From the NCBI GenBank assembly GCA_023954155.1, contig JAMLIO010000007.1:1-64000 (forward strand): a stretch of DNA of 64,000 nt. Direction: 5' to 3'. Shown here piece by piece: positions 8,708 through 20,024 of this stretch; positions within the stretch are counted from its first letter, which is position 1; each line of letters begins with the position of its first letter. A program made the translations under genes and the position numbers. The DNA comes from Pseudobdellovibrionaceae bacterium. GTDB lineage: Bacteria; Bdellovibrionota; Bdellovibrionia; Bdellovibrionales; UBA1609. The notes beneath the pieces are model-generated. The model made no database searches. It had not been told where the DNA came from and worked only from the letters and a program-made list of their open reading frames with translations.

Positions 8708-9563
8708 CGGAACCCTCAAGTAACATTTTATAAATGGCCGTAAGCTCTTGGTTGTCAGGAGTGACAGACCAAATTCTATAATTCTGTTGAATGTAATTCT
8801 GCAAAGTCGGACCTAAGCTGTGTTCGGCTACAGTTTCAAAGTGCAACTCATTGCTGTCACTCTTTTTATATTGCACGCTAAAGGTGGTGGTCTTTACTAA
8901 ACTCTTCACATCACCCATGTATCGAACTTGGCCTTGCCTGATCACCACCAAGAAGTCGCACACCTTTTGCACATCCTCTAGCAGGTGACTGGTCAGAAAC
9001 ACACTCTTCCCACTCTTCGCGTATTCATTCAGAGTGTTGACCGTACTCAAACGACTTTCGGGATCAAGACCATTAAAAGGTTCGTCTAAAATCAACAGGT
9101 CAGGCTGGGACAGGAGAGCTTGAGCTAGAGCCAAACGTTGATTCATCCCTTTAGAAAATCCCTTGCAACGACGATCTTTAACATAAGCTAAATCCACCAG
9201 TTCTAAAGTTTCCAAAATTCTTTTTTCTTCAAAGTTAGACGTGATAGAGCCTACAAACTTTAAGATTTCAACTGGGGTTAAAAATCCAGGAAATTCAGGT
9301 TTTTCTGGTACATATCCCACTCTGGAGCGGGCTTTAGCATAAGGCTGATCGCCAAAAAATAGCACTCGCCCTTCTGTAGGGCTCACAAGATTGGTGGCGA
9401 TTTTAATGAATGTGGATTTGCCAGAGCCATTGGGTCCCAAAAAGCAGGTGATGGTGCCTGCGGGCACTTCAAAGTTGAGACCTTTTAAGGCCTCGACTTT
9501 TTTTGATTGAAATCCCACATAAAAATTTTTTTTAACACCTTCTGCTTTCAGCACAGAATTCAT
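8688..9563 (-). CDS. ABC transporter ATPase, PilH-like
   Basis: This is the ATP-binding subunit of an ABC-2 exporter. Walker A GPNGSGKS (about 43-50), the signature [15 protein letters not shown] (a variant of LSGGQ), Walker [14 protein letters not shown] and the switch histidine in TSHLL are all present. A C-terminal extension of about 80 residues follows the core. It overlaps carB by 4 bases (ATGA) and the permease gene by 20, so translation is coupled. Position before permease-pilD-pilMNOPQ suggests the PilH role in type IV pilus assembly known from Myxococcus, which is an inference from synteny. Confidence 0.85.
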   Translation of the reverse strand: MNSVLKAEGVKKNFYVGFQSKKVEALKGLNFEVPAGTITCFLGPNGSGKSTFIKIATNLVSPTEGRVLFFGDQPYAKARSRVGYVPEKPEFPGFLTPVEILKFVGSITSNFEEKRILETLELVDLAYVKDRRCKGFSKGMNQRLALAQALLSQPDLLILDEPFNGLDPESRLSTVNTLNEYAKSGKSVFLTSHLLEDVQKVCDFLVVIRQGQVRYMGDVKSLVKTTTFSVQYKKSDSNELHFETVAEHSLGPTLQNYIQQNYRIWSVTPDNQELTAIYKMLLEGSDVKETY

Positions 9564-12500
9564 AGTTGCAAACCTTTTTGAAGCGGATACACATCAAATG
9601 ATCCCCTCTTTTGGTTTTGTAAGGCAAGTAAAAATGCTTGCGCCGCATCACTTTCTGTTAAACAAGGGATAGAGTAATCAATACAGCTGCGACGAATGCT
9701 AAAGCTGGCATCAATGGACTGCTTACCTGAGGTGGTGTTAATCACCAGACACACTTCCCCTGAACGAATTCGATCCACACAATGTGGACGGCCTTCATGA
9801 ACCTTCTTCACTTTCAAACATTCAATTCCATGAGACTGAATGAAATCAGCAGTCCCTCCTGTAGCACTCAGAGTATAGCCCATATCCACAAGCTTTTTAA
9901 TATCTGGCAACAGCTCTTGTTTGTCTTTGTCTCTTAAGCTTAAGAAAACTTCACCGCTATCTGGAAAAGTCAATCCCACAGAGATCATCGCTTTAAGTAG
10001 AGCCTCCGAATAATCCGTTCCCACTCCCATGCTTTCCCCTGTGGACTTCATTTCTGGTCCTAAAATTGAATCCGCATTGGGAAACTTTTTAAAGGGAAAG
10101 CTCACACCTTTGACCACAACTTTATCTAAAGACTCCTGCCAATTGAAAGTTTTTGTGAGTGGTAAACCCAAAATTGCTCTCATACCAATATCCACCAAAG
10201 GAATACGAGTCGCTTTAGACACAAAGGGCACTGTTCTTGAGCTTCGAGGGTTGGCTTCTAAAACATACACCTCATCATCTTTGACCGCGAGTTGTAAATT
10301 CAAAAACCCAATCACTTGCAAACGATCCGCAAGAGCAAGACTTAGCTCTTCAATTTTTTTCAAGGTTTCTGGCTTTAAACGTTGTGGGGGCATGACACCC
10401 ATGCTGTCTCCACTGTGCACACCCGCAGCTTCAATATGTTCGATCACCCCACCTATGACCTTCCAGTCTTTGGCGCGCACGAGGTCCACGTCAATTTCTA
10501 AAGCACGTTCTAAAAACTGATCGATCAAACATGGGTGTTCAACATCTATGTCTTTTTTATACTTAGAAAAATAATCCTGCAGCTCCACTTCGGATTCTAC
10601 GATTTCCATTCTTCTTCCACCCAACACATAACTTGGACGAAGCATCACAGGGTACCCAATTTTAGCGACAATCTTTAAAGCCTCATCGACGTCTGCCGCC
10701 ATTCCTGACTTGGGAATATTGGCATTACAAGCCTCTACGATTTTAACAAACTGACCACGGTCTTCTGCCAAATCAATAGCGTGTAGGCTAGAACCCAGAA
10801 TTTGAAATCCCGCCTGTTCTAAAGAAGGAGCCAAACGGATAGGAGTTTGCCCCCCAAGCTGACACACAAATCCTTTAGGGTTTAAAGCTTCACACACCTC
10901 GATCACACTTTCAGGATCAAGAGGTTCAAAAAATAAAAAGTCAGACGTATCATAATCCGTAGATACTGTCTCTGGATTGGAGTTGATCATAGCCACTTCA
11001 TATCCTAATGCCCTAAGAGCCTTCACACTTCTGACACAGCCATAATCAAATTCAATACCCTGACCAATACGGTTGGGGCCACTGCCAATGATGACGATTC
11101 TTTCTTTTTGTGATTTCAAAAACACATCTAAACCTTGTGGTTTTTCGCTCCAATAAGTGGAGTAAAAATAAGGTGTTTCTGAAGCAAATTCTCCAGCGCA
11201 GGTGTCCACTTGCAAATAACTTGGAGTGATCCCCCAGTTCTTTCTTAAACCTTTCACATCTTGAACGGGAATCTGAACCAATTTGGAAATGGACTTATCT
11301 GTAAATCCTAAACGTTTTGCTCGTTTCAGACTGTCTTCAGTGAGCTTTTGACCTCGGATCACCTCTTCAAAATCTACAATCTCTTTAAGCTGTTCCAAAA
11401 ACCAAGGATGAATGCCCGTCCACTCATTAAGTTCACTCACACTATGACCGCGACGAAAAGCCTCAAACAGGTAGTCCATGCGTTCACTGTTAGGATAACT
11501 GACTTTTTCTTTTACAAATTCCACTTCAACTTCGGCCATGTGACCATGTTCAAGAGACACATAAGCTTTGCTAAAGGACTCTTTAAATGTTCTACCGATT
11601 CCCATCACCTCACCCACACTTTTCATTTGTGTTGTCAGGTGGTCTTCTGAACCCGTGAACTTCTCGAAGGCAAAACGCGGAATCTTAGTGACCACATAAT
11701 CCAAAGCGGGTTCATAACACGAAGGTGTGGTTTTGGTGATGTCGTTTTGAATCTCTTCTAGAGTCTGTCCCACAGCCAGAAGTGCTGCAATCTTAGCGAT
11801 AGGAAATCCCGTGGCTTTACTGGCTAAAGCCGAAGAACGACTCACACGCGGATTCATCTCAATCACAACACGCTCGCGAGTGGTAGGATGCACGGCAAAC
11901 TGTATGTTTGCCCCGCCTGTCTCTACCCCCACAGCGTTGACAATCTTTTGCGCCTCATCCCGCATCTCTTGATACTCTTTATCTGAAAGAGTCTGTTGAG
12001 GCGCGACCGTAATGCTGTCTCCTGTATGCACGCCACAAGGATCAATGTTTTCAATCGAACAGATCACCACAAAGGTGCCATTTTTATCACGCATGATCTC
12101 AAGTTCATATTCATACCAACCAAGCAAACTCTGCTCTACTAAAACTTCTGAGGTCGGACTTTCATGCAAGGCATTGGCCAGTTTGGTTTTGTACTCTTCT
12201 AAAGAGTACGCCACTCCTCCGCCTGCTCCACCCAAAGTATAATTGGGGCGCAAGATGACTGGAAAATTAAAGTCCTCAATGTCTTTTAACCCCTGTTCAA
12301 AGGTAGACACCATCACGCTTTGCGCTTTGGATGCCCCGACTTGGACTAAAATATCATTGAATTTTTCTCGGTCTTCAGCGGCTTGGATCACATCAGGGTT
12401 GGCTCCAAGCATTTTAATATTCAAACGGTCAAAGATTCCGTCTTCATAAAGCTCTAAAGCTAAGTTTAAGGCCGTCTGTCCTCCCAATGTAGGAATCACA

Positions 12501-12760
12501 GCATCTGGTTTTTCTTTTTCTAAAATTTTAAGCAAAAACTTTTTCTTCAGAGGTTCAATATAAACTTTTGAAGCCACATCAGGGTCTGTCATGATGGTAG
12601 CGGGGTTAGAGTTCACTAGCACCACCTCCACACCCAAAGAGGTCAGTGCTTTACAAGCTTGTGTGCCTGAATAATCAAACTCACAAGCCTGCCCGATCAC
12701 AATAGGTCCACTACCAATGATTAAAATCTTTTTGTAGGGAATTGCATTTGCTGAACTCAT
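9560..12760 (-). CDS. carB: Carbamoyl-phosphate synthase large chain
   Basis: CarB makes carbamoyl phosphate from bicarbonate, ammonia and two ATP for pyrimidine and arginine synthesis. The 1066-residue protein shows the usual two homologous ATP-grasp halves. The first starts near residue 1 with [17 protein letters not shown] and the second near 550 with [17 protein letters not shown]. The C-terminal MGS-like allosteric domain covers about 930-1066. It overlaps the unknown gene upstream and the ABC ATPase gene downstream, each by 4 bases. The internal similarity is the ancient CarB duplication, not a recent repeat. Confidence 0.97.
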   Translation of the reverse strand: MSSANAIPYKKILIIGSGPIVIGQACEFDYSGTQACKALTSLGVEVVLVNSNPATIMTDPDVASKVYIEPLKKKFLLKILEKEKPDAVIPTLGGQTALNLALELYEDGIFDRLNIKMLGANPDVIQAAEDREKFNDILVQVGASKAQSVMVSTFEQGLKDIEDFNFPVILRPNYTLGGAGGGVAYSLEEYKTKLANALHESPTSEVLVEQSLLGWYEYELEIMRDKNGTFVVICSIENIDPCGVHTGDSITVAPQQTLSDKEYQEMRDEAQKIVNAVGVETGGANIQFAVHPTTRERVVIEMNPRVSRSSALASKATGFPIAKIAALLAVGQTLEEIQNDITKTTPSCYEPALDYVVTKIPRFAFEKFTGSEDHLTTQMKSVGEVMGIGRTFKESFSKAYVSLEHGHMAEVEVEFVKEKVSYPNSERMDYLFEAFRRGHSVSELNEWTGIHPWFLEQLKEIVDFEEVIRGQKLTEDSLKRAKRLGFTDKSISKLVQIPVQDVKGLRKNWGITPSYLQVDTCAGEFASETPYFYSTYWSEKPQGLDVFLKSQKERIVIIGSGPNRIGQGIEFDYGCVRSVKALRALGYEVAMINSNPETVSTDYDTSDFLFFEPLDPESVIEVCEALNPKGFVCQLGGQTPIRLAPSLEQAGFQILGSSLHAIDLAEDRGQFVKIVEACNANIPKSGMAADVDEALKIVAKIGYPVMLRPSYVLGGRRMEIVESEVELQDYFSKYKKDIDVEHPCLIDQFLERALEIDVDLVRAKDWKVIGGVIEHIEAAGVHSGDSMGVMPPQRLKPETLKKIEELSLALADRLQVIGFLNLQLAVKDDEVYVLEANPRSSRTVPFVSKATRIPLVDIGMRAILGLPLTKTFNWQESLDKVVVKGVSFPFKKFPNADSILGPEMKSTGESMGVGTDYSEALLKAMISVGLTFPDSGEVFLSLRDKDKQELLPDIKKLVDMGYTLSATGGTADFIQSHGIECLKVKKVHEGRPHCVDRIRSGEVCLVINTTSGKQSIDASFSIRRSCIDYSIPCLTESDAAQAFLLALQNQKRGSFDVYPLQKGLQL

Positions 12761-13416
12761 ATTCTTGTTTCTGCCTTTCTATCAAATAAAGGTTCATCAG
12801 CGTAAATTTTGCGGACATCCACTTGTTTGAAACGTAAATTTTGAAAGAACCGTCTAAAGATCAAATCCAAAAGCCTGATCTTCATCTCTAAGCGCACCTC
12901 AATATTTTTTTCTTTGCGGATCAACTTCACTTTAGAATCAATAAATTTCTCTGAACCTTGAGGGTGAACCGTCAGGTAAGCCCCCGCATACCAATCCTTG
13001 TTGTATCTAAAAAGACGGGTTTGGATGTAACGGTTCTTTTCTAAAAGCAGTATGGCATCGGTATTTTTAAAATAAATCTTATCTCGTGTGATCAGATCAC
13101 GAAAATACACCCATCCTCTACTTTCTTTATAAAAATAATAAATGCTCGATCTAGCTTGTTGCAGACTCTCTTTAAGGTCTTCTGAAATTTCTGGAACTTC
13201 ATGGACCATAGAAATACAACTGGTCCCTTGGTAAAGAAAATCATACAGATACCAGTCCCTAAATTGAATCCATTTGCTTTCAATATCAATTTGATCTTCA
13301 TCAAAGGGACCCGCAAAATCCACGTAGGACTGTTTCGCTAAAGTCAGTCGGTCCTGATACCCAGGACCTGAAAAGTGAGTGAAGACTTGATCTAGAAGTT
13401 CATTAAATTCAACCAC
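12757..13416 (-). CDS. Conserved-looking protein of unknown function between carA and carB
   Basis: I do not recognise this 219-residue protein. It has no signal peptide or membrane helix and is rich in aromatic and charged residues (Tyr, Phe, Trp, Arg, Lys), like a globular cytoplasmic protein. The C-terminal third is basic. Translation starts at a GTG (13416) with AAGGAG about nine bases upstream. The gene overlaps carA by 8 bases and carB by 4, so it is translated in step with both subunits of carbamoyl-phosphate synthase. This placement suggests a link to CarAB or pyrimidine supply but proves none. Confidence 0.85.
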   Translation of the reverse strand: MVEFNELLDQVFTHFSGPGYQDRLTLAKQSYVDFAGPFDEDQIDIESKWIQFRDWYLYDFLYQGTSCISMVHEVPEISEDLKESLQQARSSIYYFYKESRGWVYFRDLITRDKIYFKNTDAILLLEKNRYIQTRLFRYNKDWYAGAYLTVHPQGSEKFIDSKVKLIRKEKNIEVRLEMKIRLLDLIFRRFFQNLRFKQVDVRKIYADEPLFDRKAETRI

Positions 13417-14497
13417 GAACCATCTCCTTCATGAAGTAATCAAATAACAGAGCCGCATCATTGGGCCCTGGGTGACTTTCTGGGTGAAACTGCACACTAA
13501 GACATTTTAAACTTTCGCTTTTGATCCCCGACACTGTGTTATCATTAAGGTTCACATGGGTGATTTTAATATCGGCAGCATTGGGCAGAGGGCATTCTGG
13601 CATTCTCACCGCATACCCATGGTTTTGTGCTGTCATATAAACCTTATTTAAAACTAAATCTTTGACAGGGTGATTGCTTCCTCTATGTCCAAAGCGCAAT
13701 TTGAAAGTTTCAAATCCCAGAGCCAAAGATAAAATCTGGTGCCCCATACATATTCCAAAAATAGGTAGCTTCCCCACAAGCTCTCTGACTGTTTGGGGAG
13801 CATGCTCGACATCGGCAGGATCACCAGGCCCATTCGTGAGCATCAGTCCATCGGGACTCCACTCCATAATCTCTGCGGCAGAAGTTCTTGAAGGAAACAT
13901 GCACACTTCTGAACATCTCTGCTGTAATTCACGGATGATGTTCATCTTTGAACCAAAGTCCATCACCGCAATGCGTGGCCCTTGAGGATTTTGACCCTTA
14001 AAAGTCGTGGGTTCTTTTACACTGACTAGATTCACCCAGTCTTTTTCTTTTTTACGAGCCTGTTCAATAAGCTGTTTTGATTTTCCAAGAGCCTCTTGGG
14101 CGTCTTCAGCTTCGACGATAGCACCCCAAGTGGTGCCCTTTTCTCTGAGAGTCAGAATCAAGGCTCGTGTGTCGACTTCACTCAGCACAGGAACCTGTTT
14201 ATGGGTTAAACGCTTAAGCCAAGAGTTCTCTCGCGAGGTGTTTTGAATCTCAAGACACACAAAACCCCGAATGTGCACTTGGGAGGACTCCCACACTTCG
14301 TCATCTACACCATAGTTACCTTGCATGGGAGCAGAGGCCACCAAGATCTGTGAGAAGTAACTGGGGTCTGTTGCCATCTCTTCGTATCCAGAGTGACTGG
14401 TATTGAACACGATTTCTCCAGCACGAGCAGTACCACCGTTCCATTTACCAGAAAACACATCTCCTGTTTCTAATACTAAATATCCCTTACTGCTCAT
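13409..14497 (-). CDS. carA: Carbamoyl-phosphate synthase small chain (glutaminase)
   Basis: CarA hydrolyses glutamine and feeds ammonia to CarB. The N-terminal CPSase domain (about 1-150) is followed by a class I glutamine amidotransferase domain with the nucleophile in FGICMGHQ and the catalytic His-Glu in QFHPESHPGP. Length (362) is normal. The ATG overlaps the pyrB stop (ATGA), and the 3' end overlaps the unknown gene that separates it from carB. Confidence 0.96.
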   Translation of the reverse strand: MSSKGYLVLETGDVFSGKWNGGTARAGEIVFNTSHSGYEEMATDPSYFSQILVASAPMQGNYGVDDEVWESSQVHIRGFVCLEIQNTSRENSWLKRLTHKQVPVLSEVDTRALILTLREKGTTWGAIVEAEDAQEALGKSKQLIEQARKKEKDWVNLVSVKEPTTFKGQNPQGPRIAVMDFGSKMNIIRELQQRCSEVCMFPSRTSAAEIMEWSPDGLMLTNGPGDPADVEHAPQTVRELVGKLPIFGICMGHQILSLALGFETFKLRFGHRGSNHPVKDLVLNKVYMTAQNHGYAVRMPECPLPNAADIKITHVNLNDNTVSGIKSESLKCLSVQFHPESHPGPNDAALLFDYFMKEMVRG

Positions 14498-15387
14498 ATC
14501 TTTTCCTTAGTTAAGAGGGCTTTCATCAGAAACGCTCTGACATAGTGGCCGTTTTCTTTCTGCTGCCAGATCAAAGAATTTTTATGTTCAGCCAAACCAA
14601 ATTCAAAATCTTCATTACGTAAAAAAGGTCCTGGGTGCATCAGTGGCACGTCATGCTTTTCCAGTAGCTTTTGTGTGATCATATAATCCTTAGATACATC
14701 TAAAGCCCCACGCTCTTTCTGTGTTCTTAATCGAATGACCACGTCGGCCCAATCCATAGCTTCGTCCAAATTTGAAAACTTCTGCCAATGAGATTCACCA
14801 CTCCAGTGTGCAGGGTCAGCGCACTGTCCTAACTCGTACCCTAACTTTTGCGCTATCACTGAATGAGAGTGGGCGACTCGGCTATGCTTCGCATCACCAA
14901 CAAACAACAGCTTTAAACCCGAAACACGTTCTGTGTCTTTGTACTCCATGATGGTCACCAGATCTAAAAAGGCCTGTGTGGGATGATAAAGTTCACCATA
15001 ACCCGCGCAGATAATGGGGATAGAGGTGTTTTGATAAAATTGCTCTACGTCAATGTGCTCGCCAGAACGTATGATCAATAAATCAGGGTGATTCATTTCA
15101 AAGACTTTCAAAGAGTCTGCAATACTTTCCCCTTTAGACATACTGGTAAAACCGTCCATCTGAAAATAGCTATGTCTAGCCCCTAAACGTTGAGCCGCAG
15201 TTTCAAAGCTCACCCGAGTGCGAGTGCTGGGTTCAAAGAAAATTTGAAAGACCAAATAAGGCTGATCTAAGGCTAAGGAACTCCAACCTTTTTGGGCGAC
15301 CTGTTGTTTTAAAGCCAAAGAAGACCGTAGAATAGACTCAAGGTCACTTGGAGACTCTTGTTTTAAGGAAAATATTTGTGTTAGCAT
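14494..15387 (-). CDS. pyrB: Aspartate carbamoyltransferase catalytic chain
   Basis: PyrB condenses carbamoyl phosphate with aspartate in pyrimidine synthesis. The carbamoyl-phosphate loop FEPSTRTRVSFE (about 52-63) and the HPGP motif near the C-terminus are present, and the length (297) fits. No pyrI regulatory gene is adjacent. The gene follows lepB by 37 bases and overlaps carA, which gives a pyrB-carA-X-carB block whose order directly channels carbamoyl phosphate to its consumer. Confidence 0.95.
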   Translation of the reverse strand: MLTQIFSLKQESPSDLESILRSSLALKQQVAQKGWSSLALDQPYLVFQIFFEPSTRTRVSFETAAQRLGARHSYFQMDGFTSMSKGESIADSLKVFEMNHPDLLIIRSGEHIDVEQFYQNTSIPIICAGYGELYHPTQAFLDLVTIMEYKDTERVSGLKLLFVGDAKHSRVAHSHSVIAQKLGYELGQCADPAHWSGESHWQKFSNLDEAMDWADVVIRLRTQKERGALDVSKDYMITQKLLEKHDVPLMHPGPFLRNEDFEFGLAEHKNSLIWQQKENGHYVRAFLMKALLTKEKI

Positions 15388-15424
15388 GCTAAAATCACAC
15401 TCTAGTAAAGTATCCTCGAAGAGT

Positions 15425-16168
15425 CTAGAGTTTTTTAAAAACTCTATCCCAGCGCAGACTCGACAGATCGCAGAAGTCCATTCTAGGGTTCATTTTTTCG
15501 CAGCTGAGCAAGATTCTCCACGCTGGCCCCACCATATTCCCCACAGGCACACTGCCCCACTGCCTGCTGTCACTGGAATGATTACGGTTATCTCCCATAA
15601 AAAACAGCTCTCCATCTAGAACAATATGGGTGGTCGTAGGTAGTTCTTCCTGTCCTCGTGCCCTAGACATAGTGAGATAGCGGACCTGCTCAATCTCTTC
15701 AGAAAAAAGCTTAAGCCCGTCACTGCCATCGGGGTCAAAAAGCTCTTTATAAGTTTCTTCCCACTTTGGCCCCTCACCATACTCTATCACTTCGATATCA
15801 TTGATCTTTACAATTTGGTCACCCAGCATTGTGATCTGATCCCCAGGAAGCCCAATCAGTCTTTTGACAAAATAAGGGCCTCCATCTTTAGATTTAAAAA
15901 CTACAATTTGCCCTCTTTGAGGCAGTCTAGGACCCAATAGCCACGTTTGAGTAAATGGAATTTTGACACCCGTGAAGACTTTTCTTACCACGATATAGTC
16001 ACCCACATACAGGTTGGGAAACATACTGCCAGAGGGAACCACAAAAGGTTCAAAAAAGAACCAACGCACTGAAAAGAGCAGCAATACAAATAAAATAAGT
16101 TTGGATAAAACCTGCCAGAATGTAGGTCGCATTTTAACTCTAGATGGCGCCTTAGTCTCTGTGGTCAA
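15425..16168 (-). CDS. lepB: Signal peptidase I, first of two tandem copies (downstream)
   Basis: This membrane-bound serine peptidase removes signal peptides from exported proteins. One N-terminal membrane helix (about 20-38) precedes the catalytic serine motif PSGSMFP. The general-base lysine lies in VKRLIGLPGD, and the C-terminal box GDNRNHSSDSR is intact, so it looks active. Translation starts at a TTG (16168): AAGGAGG lies five to six bases upstream and no other start fits. It is a paralogue of the next gene upstream, 47 bases away. Confidence 0.92.
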   Translation of the reverse strand: MTTETKAPSRVKMRPTFWQVLSKLILFVLLLFSVRWFFFEPFVVPSGSMFPNLYVGDYIVVRKVFTGVKIPFTQTWLLGPRLPQRGQIVVFKSKDGGPYFVKRLIGLPGDQITMLGDQIVKINDIEVIEYGEGPKWEETYKELFDPDGSDGLKLFSEEIEQVRYLTMSRARGQEELPTTTHIVLDGELFFMGDNRNHSSDSRQWGSVPVGNMVGPAWRILLSCEKMNPRMDFCDLSSLRWDRVFKKL

Positions 16169-16215
16169 CGGTCCTCCTTACGTAGAGATCTTAAACACTC
16201 CACTCAGCTCTATGC

Positions 16216-16968
16216 TTAATGCACTGTATGAAAGAAGCGTGTGCCCCGAATCGTCAATGGATTACAGACACGAATGAGACTAAAGCTCTTATCGCAAGAG
16301 AGCCATACAAACATGGCTTTCCCAATTAAGTTTTCATAAGGAACATAACGAAATGCCTCTTTCATGCGACGGCTGTCTTCGGAGTTAATCCGATTATCTC
16401 CCATCACAAAGTAATGATTCGGCGGGACTTCATAGGGGCCAAACTCTCCCTCAAAGGCGTCTTTAGGCAGCAGCACACTGTAAGTGTAATCCCCTAAATG
16501 CTCTTCCCAGTGAGCATAGTTTTCCATAGGGCCCGCATTGCTATGATCAAAGTCTTTCTCTTTGAGCCAATCCCAATCCGACTTGTGTTTTTCAGGTACA
16601 GATTTTTCTACCAGTTCGTCATTCACATACAGATTGCCGTTTTCGTAATACACTTTATCACCAGGCAGTCCTACCACTCTCTTAATGTAGAAGAGGTTAT
16701 TTTCAGGGTTTCTAAAAACCGCAACCTCTCCACGCTCTGGGCCGCCAAACTTCACCATCCATTTTTTGCTAAATGGAATTCTCACTCCATAAGTGGCTTT
16801 ATTCACAAAAATATGATCGTTGATCAATAAACTAGGGAGCATACTTCCTGAAGGAATGACGTAGGCTTCAACAAAAATCCACCGAAAGAACAAAGCTACT
16901 GCAAATGCCACCACAAATGAGCCAAGGCCCTCTGTCCAAAATTTTTTGTCTTTCATCTTTTGAATCAC
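16216..16968 (-). CDS. lepB: Signal peptidase I, second tandem copy (upstream)
   Basis: This full-length type I signal peptidase (250 residues) has one N-terminal helix, the catalytic serine in PSGSMLPS, the lysine in IKRVVGLPGD and the C-terminal GDNRINSEDSR box. The GTG at 16968 is the likely start because AGGAG is seven bases upstream; the next ATG would leave a 19-base gap. It lies 28 bases after lepA, repeating the common lepA-lepB pairing. Both copies keep all catalytic residues, so they may differ in substrates or timing. Confidence 0.92.
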   Translation of the reverse strand: MIQKMKDKKFWTEGLGSFVVAFAVALFFRWIFVEAYVIPSGSMLPSLLINDHIFVNKATYGVRIPFSKKWMVKFGGPERGEVAVFRNPENNLFYIKRVVGLPGDKVYYENGNLYVNDELVEKSVPEKHKSDWDWLKEKDFDHSNAGPMENYAHWEEHLGDYTYSVLLPKDAFEGEFGPYEVPPNHYFVMGDNRINSEDSRRMKEAFRYVPYENLIGKAMFVWLSCDKSFSLIRVCNPLTIRGTRFFHTVH

Positions 16969-16996
16969 GCTGGTACTCCTGTTGAATGTCCTCAGT

Positions 16997-18796
16997 TTAA
17001 CTGTCAGACTTCAAGACCGCAAGAAAAGCTTTTTGCGGAATTTCAACCTTCCCAATCTGCTTCATGCGCTTTTTACCTTCTTTTTGCTTCTCCAAAAGTT
17101 TTCTCTTACGGCTGATATCCCCACCATAACACTTTGCGGTAACATCTTTTCTAAGTGCCCCGATGGTCTCCCTAGCAATGATCTTTGCTCCAATAGCGGC
17201 TTGAATGGCCACTTGATACTGCTGACGCGGAATGATCTCTTTGAGTTTTTTAGCCAAGTCACGCCCTCTGGCCTGAGCCTTGGATTTATGCACAATGACC
17301 GAAAGCGCATCCACAGGCTCCCCGTTAATCAAAATGTCCATCTTAGATAAATCTGAAATCTTATACTCACTCAGTTCATACTCCATAGAAGCAAAACCCT
17401 TAGTCATGGACTTCAAACGGTCATAGAAATCAAACACCATCTCGTTAAGCGGAAGTTCATAAACAATCATCACCTTGTCAGCCAAGATGTACTCCATCTT
17501 TTGCTGAATGCCTCGTTTGTCTTCACAAAGTTTAATAATACTTCCCACATATTCTGAAGGAGTGTGCACAGACAAGGTCACATAAGGCTCTTCTACCCTT
17601 TCGATACGAGAGGCATCGGGTAAATCAGAAGGGTTTTCAATCTCGTTCATCGTACCATTGGTCTCATAAACTTTGTAAACCACAGTAGGTGATGTGGTGA
17701 TCAGGTCTAAATTGAATTCTCTTTCCAGTCGCTCTTGCACAATCTCCATGTGTAAGAGACCTAAGAACCCACATCTAAAACCGAAACCTAAAGCCGCTGA
17801 CTTTTCCGTTTCAAAGGTTAAGGAAGAATCATTCAAAGCGAGCTTTTGCAAAGCCTCCTCTAATTCTTTGAACTGAGGAGTTTCAATAGGGAAGATGCCC
17901 GAAAACACCATGGGTTTTGCTTTTTTAAATCCCGCTAGAGCCACTGTGGCTCCCTTTTTACTGGTAGTGATCGTATCCCCGACTTGCACCTGCCTTAAAT
18001 CCTTAAGGCCACAGATCACAAAGCCCACTTCACCTGCGGTCAGTTCTTGTAACTCTACAGGGTGGGGGGTGAAAACCCCGAGCTTTAGCACCTCATGTGA
18101 TACTAAATCATTGGCCATAAACTTGATCACATCGCCCTTTTTGATAGAGCCCTCAACCACTCGTATTAAAGTGATGACACCCTGATAAGCATCAAACCAC
18201 GAATCAAAAATCAAAGCTCTTAAAGGAGCAAGATCATCCGTTTGCGGCGGAGGGATCTTTTTCACCACAGCCTCAAGAATGTCTTGAATCCCAATCTTAG
18301 CTTTAGCACTAGCTAAAATCGCTTCAGAGGTATCGAGTCCAATGACATCCTCAATCTGTTCTTTGACCACATCAGGGTTAGCGGCAGGTAAATCAATTTT
18401 ATTAAGTACAGGAATGATCTCAAGATCGTTATCCAAAGCCAAATACACATTAGCTAGAGTTTGCGCCTCCACACCTTGGGCGGCATCCACGACTAGTAAC
18501 GCCCCTTCGCAAGCAGCTAGTGAACGTGAGACTTCATAACTAAAATCCACGTGCCCTGGGGTATCAATCAAGTTGATGATATACTCTTTACCATCTAAAG
18601 CTTTGTAATTAAGACGTACAGTTTGAGCTTTAATCGTGATCCCACGTTCCCTCTCAATCTCCATACTGTCTAAGTACTGATCCTTAAGTTCACGGTTGGA
18701 CAAAGCCCCCGTGAACTGCAAAATGCCATCGGCCAAAGTGCTCTTACCATGATCAATATGGGCAATGATTGAAAAGTTACGAATATTTTTAGACAT
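16997..18796 (-). CDS. lepA: Elongation factor 4 (LepA), back-translocating GTPase
   Basis: This is a ribosome-bound translational GTPase of 599 residues. The G1 motif AHIDHGKST (about 12-20), the effector region [19 protein letters not shown] and NKIDLP are all present. The C-terminal LepA-specific domain follows, with the [17 protein letters not shown] tail. The ATG lies inside the last codons of metK (8-base overlap), so the two are co-transcribed and probably co-translated. Confidence 0.97.
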   Translation of the reverse strand: MSKNIRNFSIIAHIDHGKSTLADGILQFTGALSNRELKDQYLDSMEIERERGITIKAQTVRLNYKALDGKEYIINLIDTPGHVDFSYEVSRSLAACEGALLVVDAAQGVEAQTLANVYLALDNDLEIIPVLNKIDLPAANPDVVKEQIEDVIGLDTSEAILASAKAKIGIQDILEAVVKKIPPPQTDDLAPLRALIFDSWFDAYQGVITLIRVVEGSIKKGDVIKFMANDLVSHEVLKLGVFTPHPVELQELTAGEVGFVICGLKDLRQVQVGDTITTSKKGATVALAGFKKAKPMVFSGIFPIETPQFKELEEALQKLALNDSSLTFETEKSAALGFGFRCGFLGLLHMEIVQERLEREFNLDLITTSPTVVYKVYETNGTMNEIENPSDLPDASRIERVEEPYVTLSVHTPSEYVGSIIKLCEDKRGIQQKMEYILADKVMIVYELPLNEMVFDFYDRLKSMTKGFASMEYELSEYKISDLSKMDILINGEPVDALSVIVHKSKAQARGRDLAKKLKEIIPRQQYQVAIQAAIGAKIIARETIGALRKDVTAKCYGGDISRKRKLLEKQKEGKKRMKQIGKVEIPQKAFLAVLKSDS

Positions 18797-19943
18797 AGGA
18801 TTTTAAAGCTTCTACCTTATCTAATTTTTCCCATGTAAAGCCTTCGTTTTCACGACCAAAATGGCCGTAAGCAGCAGTCTTTTTATAGATGGGTTTTAAC
18901 AGGTCAAAGCTTTCAATGATCCCTGCGGGTTTAAGGTTCCAAAGCTCACGAACCGCAGCCTCAAGCTGAGCCGAAGGCACCTTCGCCGTCCCAAAATCTT
19001 GCACTAAAATATTAGTGGGTTCAGCCACTCCAATGGCATAAGACAGTTGCACCAGAATACGATCTGCAAGCCCTGCGGCCACAATGTTTTTGGCTACATG
19101 TCTTGCCGCATAGGCGGCAGAACGGTCGACCTTAGAAGGGTCTTTCCCCGAAAAGGCCCCGCCACCGTGGGCTCCATGGCCACCGTAAGTGTCCACGATG
19201 ATCTTTCGACCCGTTAAACCACAGTCCCCTGTTGGTCCACCAACTACAAAGCGCCCTGTGGGGTTAATAAAAAACTTAGTCTTACTGTCAATGTACTCAG
19301 AAGGAATCACCTGCTTGATCAACTGTTCGCGAACATATCCTTGAATGTCACCTTGGCTGACATCGGGAGAATGCTGGGTAGAGATCACAATGTTTTCAAT
19401 ACGACTGACTTTGCCCTCTTTGTACTCAACCGTGACTTGGCTTTTACTATCGGGCCTTAAGAAAGGCACCACACCCGCCTTACGATCTGCGGCCATCTGC
19501 TGCACTAATTTATGAGATAAAGCTATAGAAAGAGGCATAAGTTCTGGAGTTTCATTGACGGCATAGCCAAACATTAAACCTTGGTCCCCTGCTCCCATTT
19601 CTTTGCTGCTGCTTTCATCAACACCCATGGCGATGTCTGCACTTTGTTTGCCTACAGCGTTAATGATCGCACAGGCTTTATAATCAAAGCCGATGTCGCT
19701 GGAGTCGTACCCGATCTCCTTAATTGTGTTTCTGACTATGTCTTGAAAATTGATATTTGCGGAAGTGGTGATTTCTCCTGCCAACACAACCAGTCCCGTA
19801 GTCACTAGTGTTTCGCAGGCTACACGGCTTTTAGGGTCTTGCTCTAACAGGGCATCTAGGATGGAGTCACTGATCTGATCGCTGACCTTATCTGGATGCC
19901 CTTCTGATACGGATTCACTGGTGAATTGATAATTTTGGCTCAT
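18789..19943 (-). CDS. metK: S-adenosylmethionine synthetase
   Basis: MetK makes S-adenosylmethionine from methionine and ATP. The N-terminal [13 protein letters not shown], the central [12 protein letters not shown] and the C-terminal [20 protein letters not shown] signatures are intact, and the length (384) is normal. AAGGAGG stands seven bases before the ATG. It is the first gene of a long minus-strand run that continues through lepA, two lepB genes, pyrB, carAB and pilH/I/D-like genes. A perfect inverted repeat about 50 bases upstream could be its operator. Confidence 0.97.
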   Translation of the reverse strand: MSQNYQFTSESVSEGHPDKVSDQISDSILDALLEQDPKSRVACETLVTTGLVVLAGEITTSANINFQDIVRNTIKEIGYDSSDIGFDYKACAIINAVGKQSADIAMGVDESSSKEMGAGDQGLMFGYAVNETPELMPLSIALSHKLVQQMAADRKAGVVPFLRPDSKSQVTVEYKEGKVSRIENIVISTQHSPDVSQGDIQGYVREQLIKQVIPSEYIDSKTKFFINPTGRFVVGGPTGDCGLTGRKIIVDTYGGHGAHGGGAFSGKDPSKVDRSAAYAARHVAKNIVAAGLADRILVQLSYAIGVAEPTNILVQDFGTAKVPSAQLEAAVRELWNLKPAGIIESFDLLKPIYKKTAAYGHFGRENEGFTWEKLDKVEALKSYV

Positions 19944-19989
19944 CGGCCGCCCTCCTTAATGCACTCGGGATATATTCCTAAAGTACACT

Positions 19990-20007
19990 TTGATAACAAA
20001 TTATCAA
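19990..20007. promoter_or_regulatory. Inverted repeat upstream of metK
   Basis: TTGATAA, four bases, TTATCAA: perfect 7-base arms, 47-64 bases before the metK start in the only space between hpf and metK. It looks like a dimeric repressor site or part of the promoter. Confidence 0.4.
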
Positions 20008-20024
20008 TAGGCGGGCAATACCAT

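Noticed and set aside
9560-12760. Internal repeat within carB
   Set aside because: It is the ancient duplication common to all CarB proteins.
19990-20007. FNR/Crp-type box before metK
   Set aside because: TTGAT and ATCAA are eight bases apart here instead of four, so the spacing does not fit.
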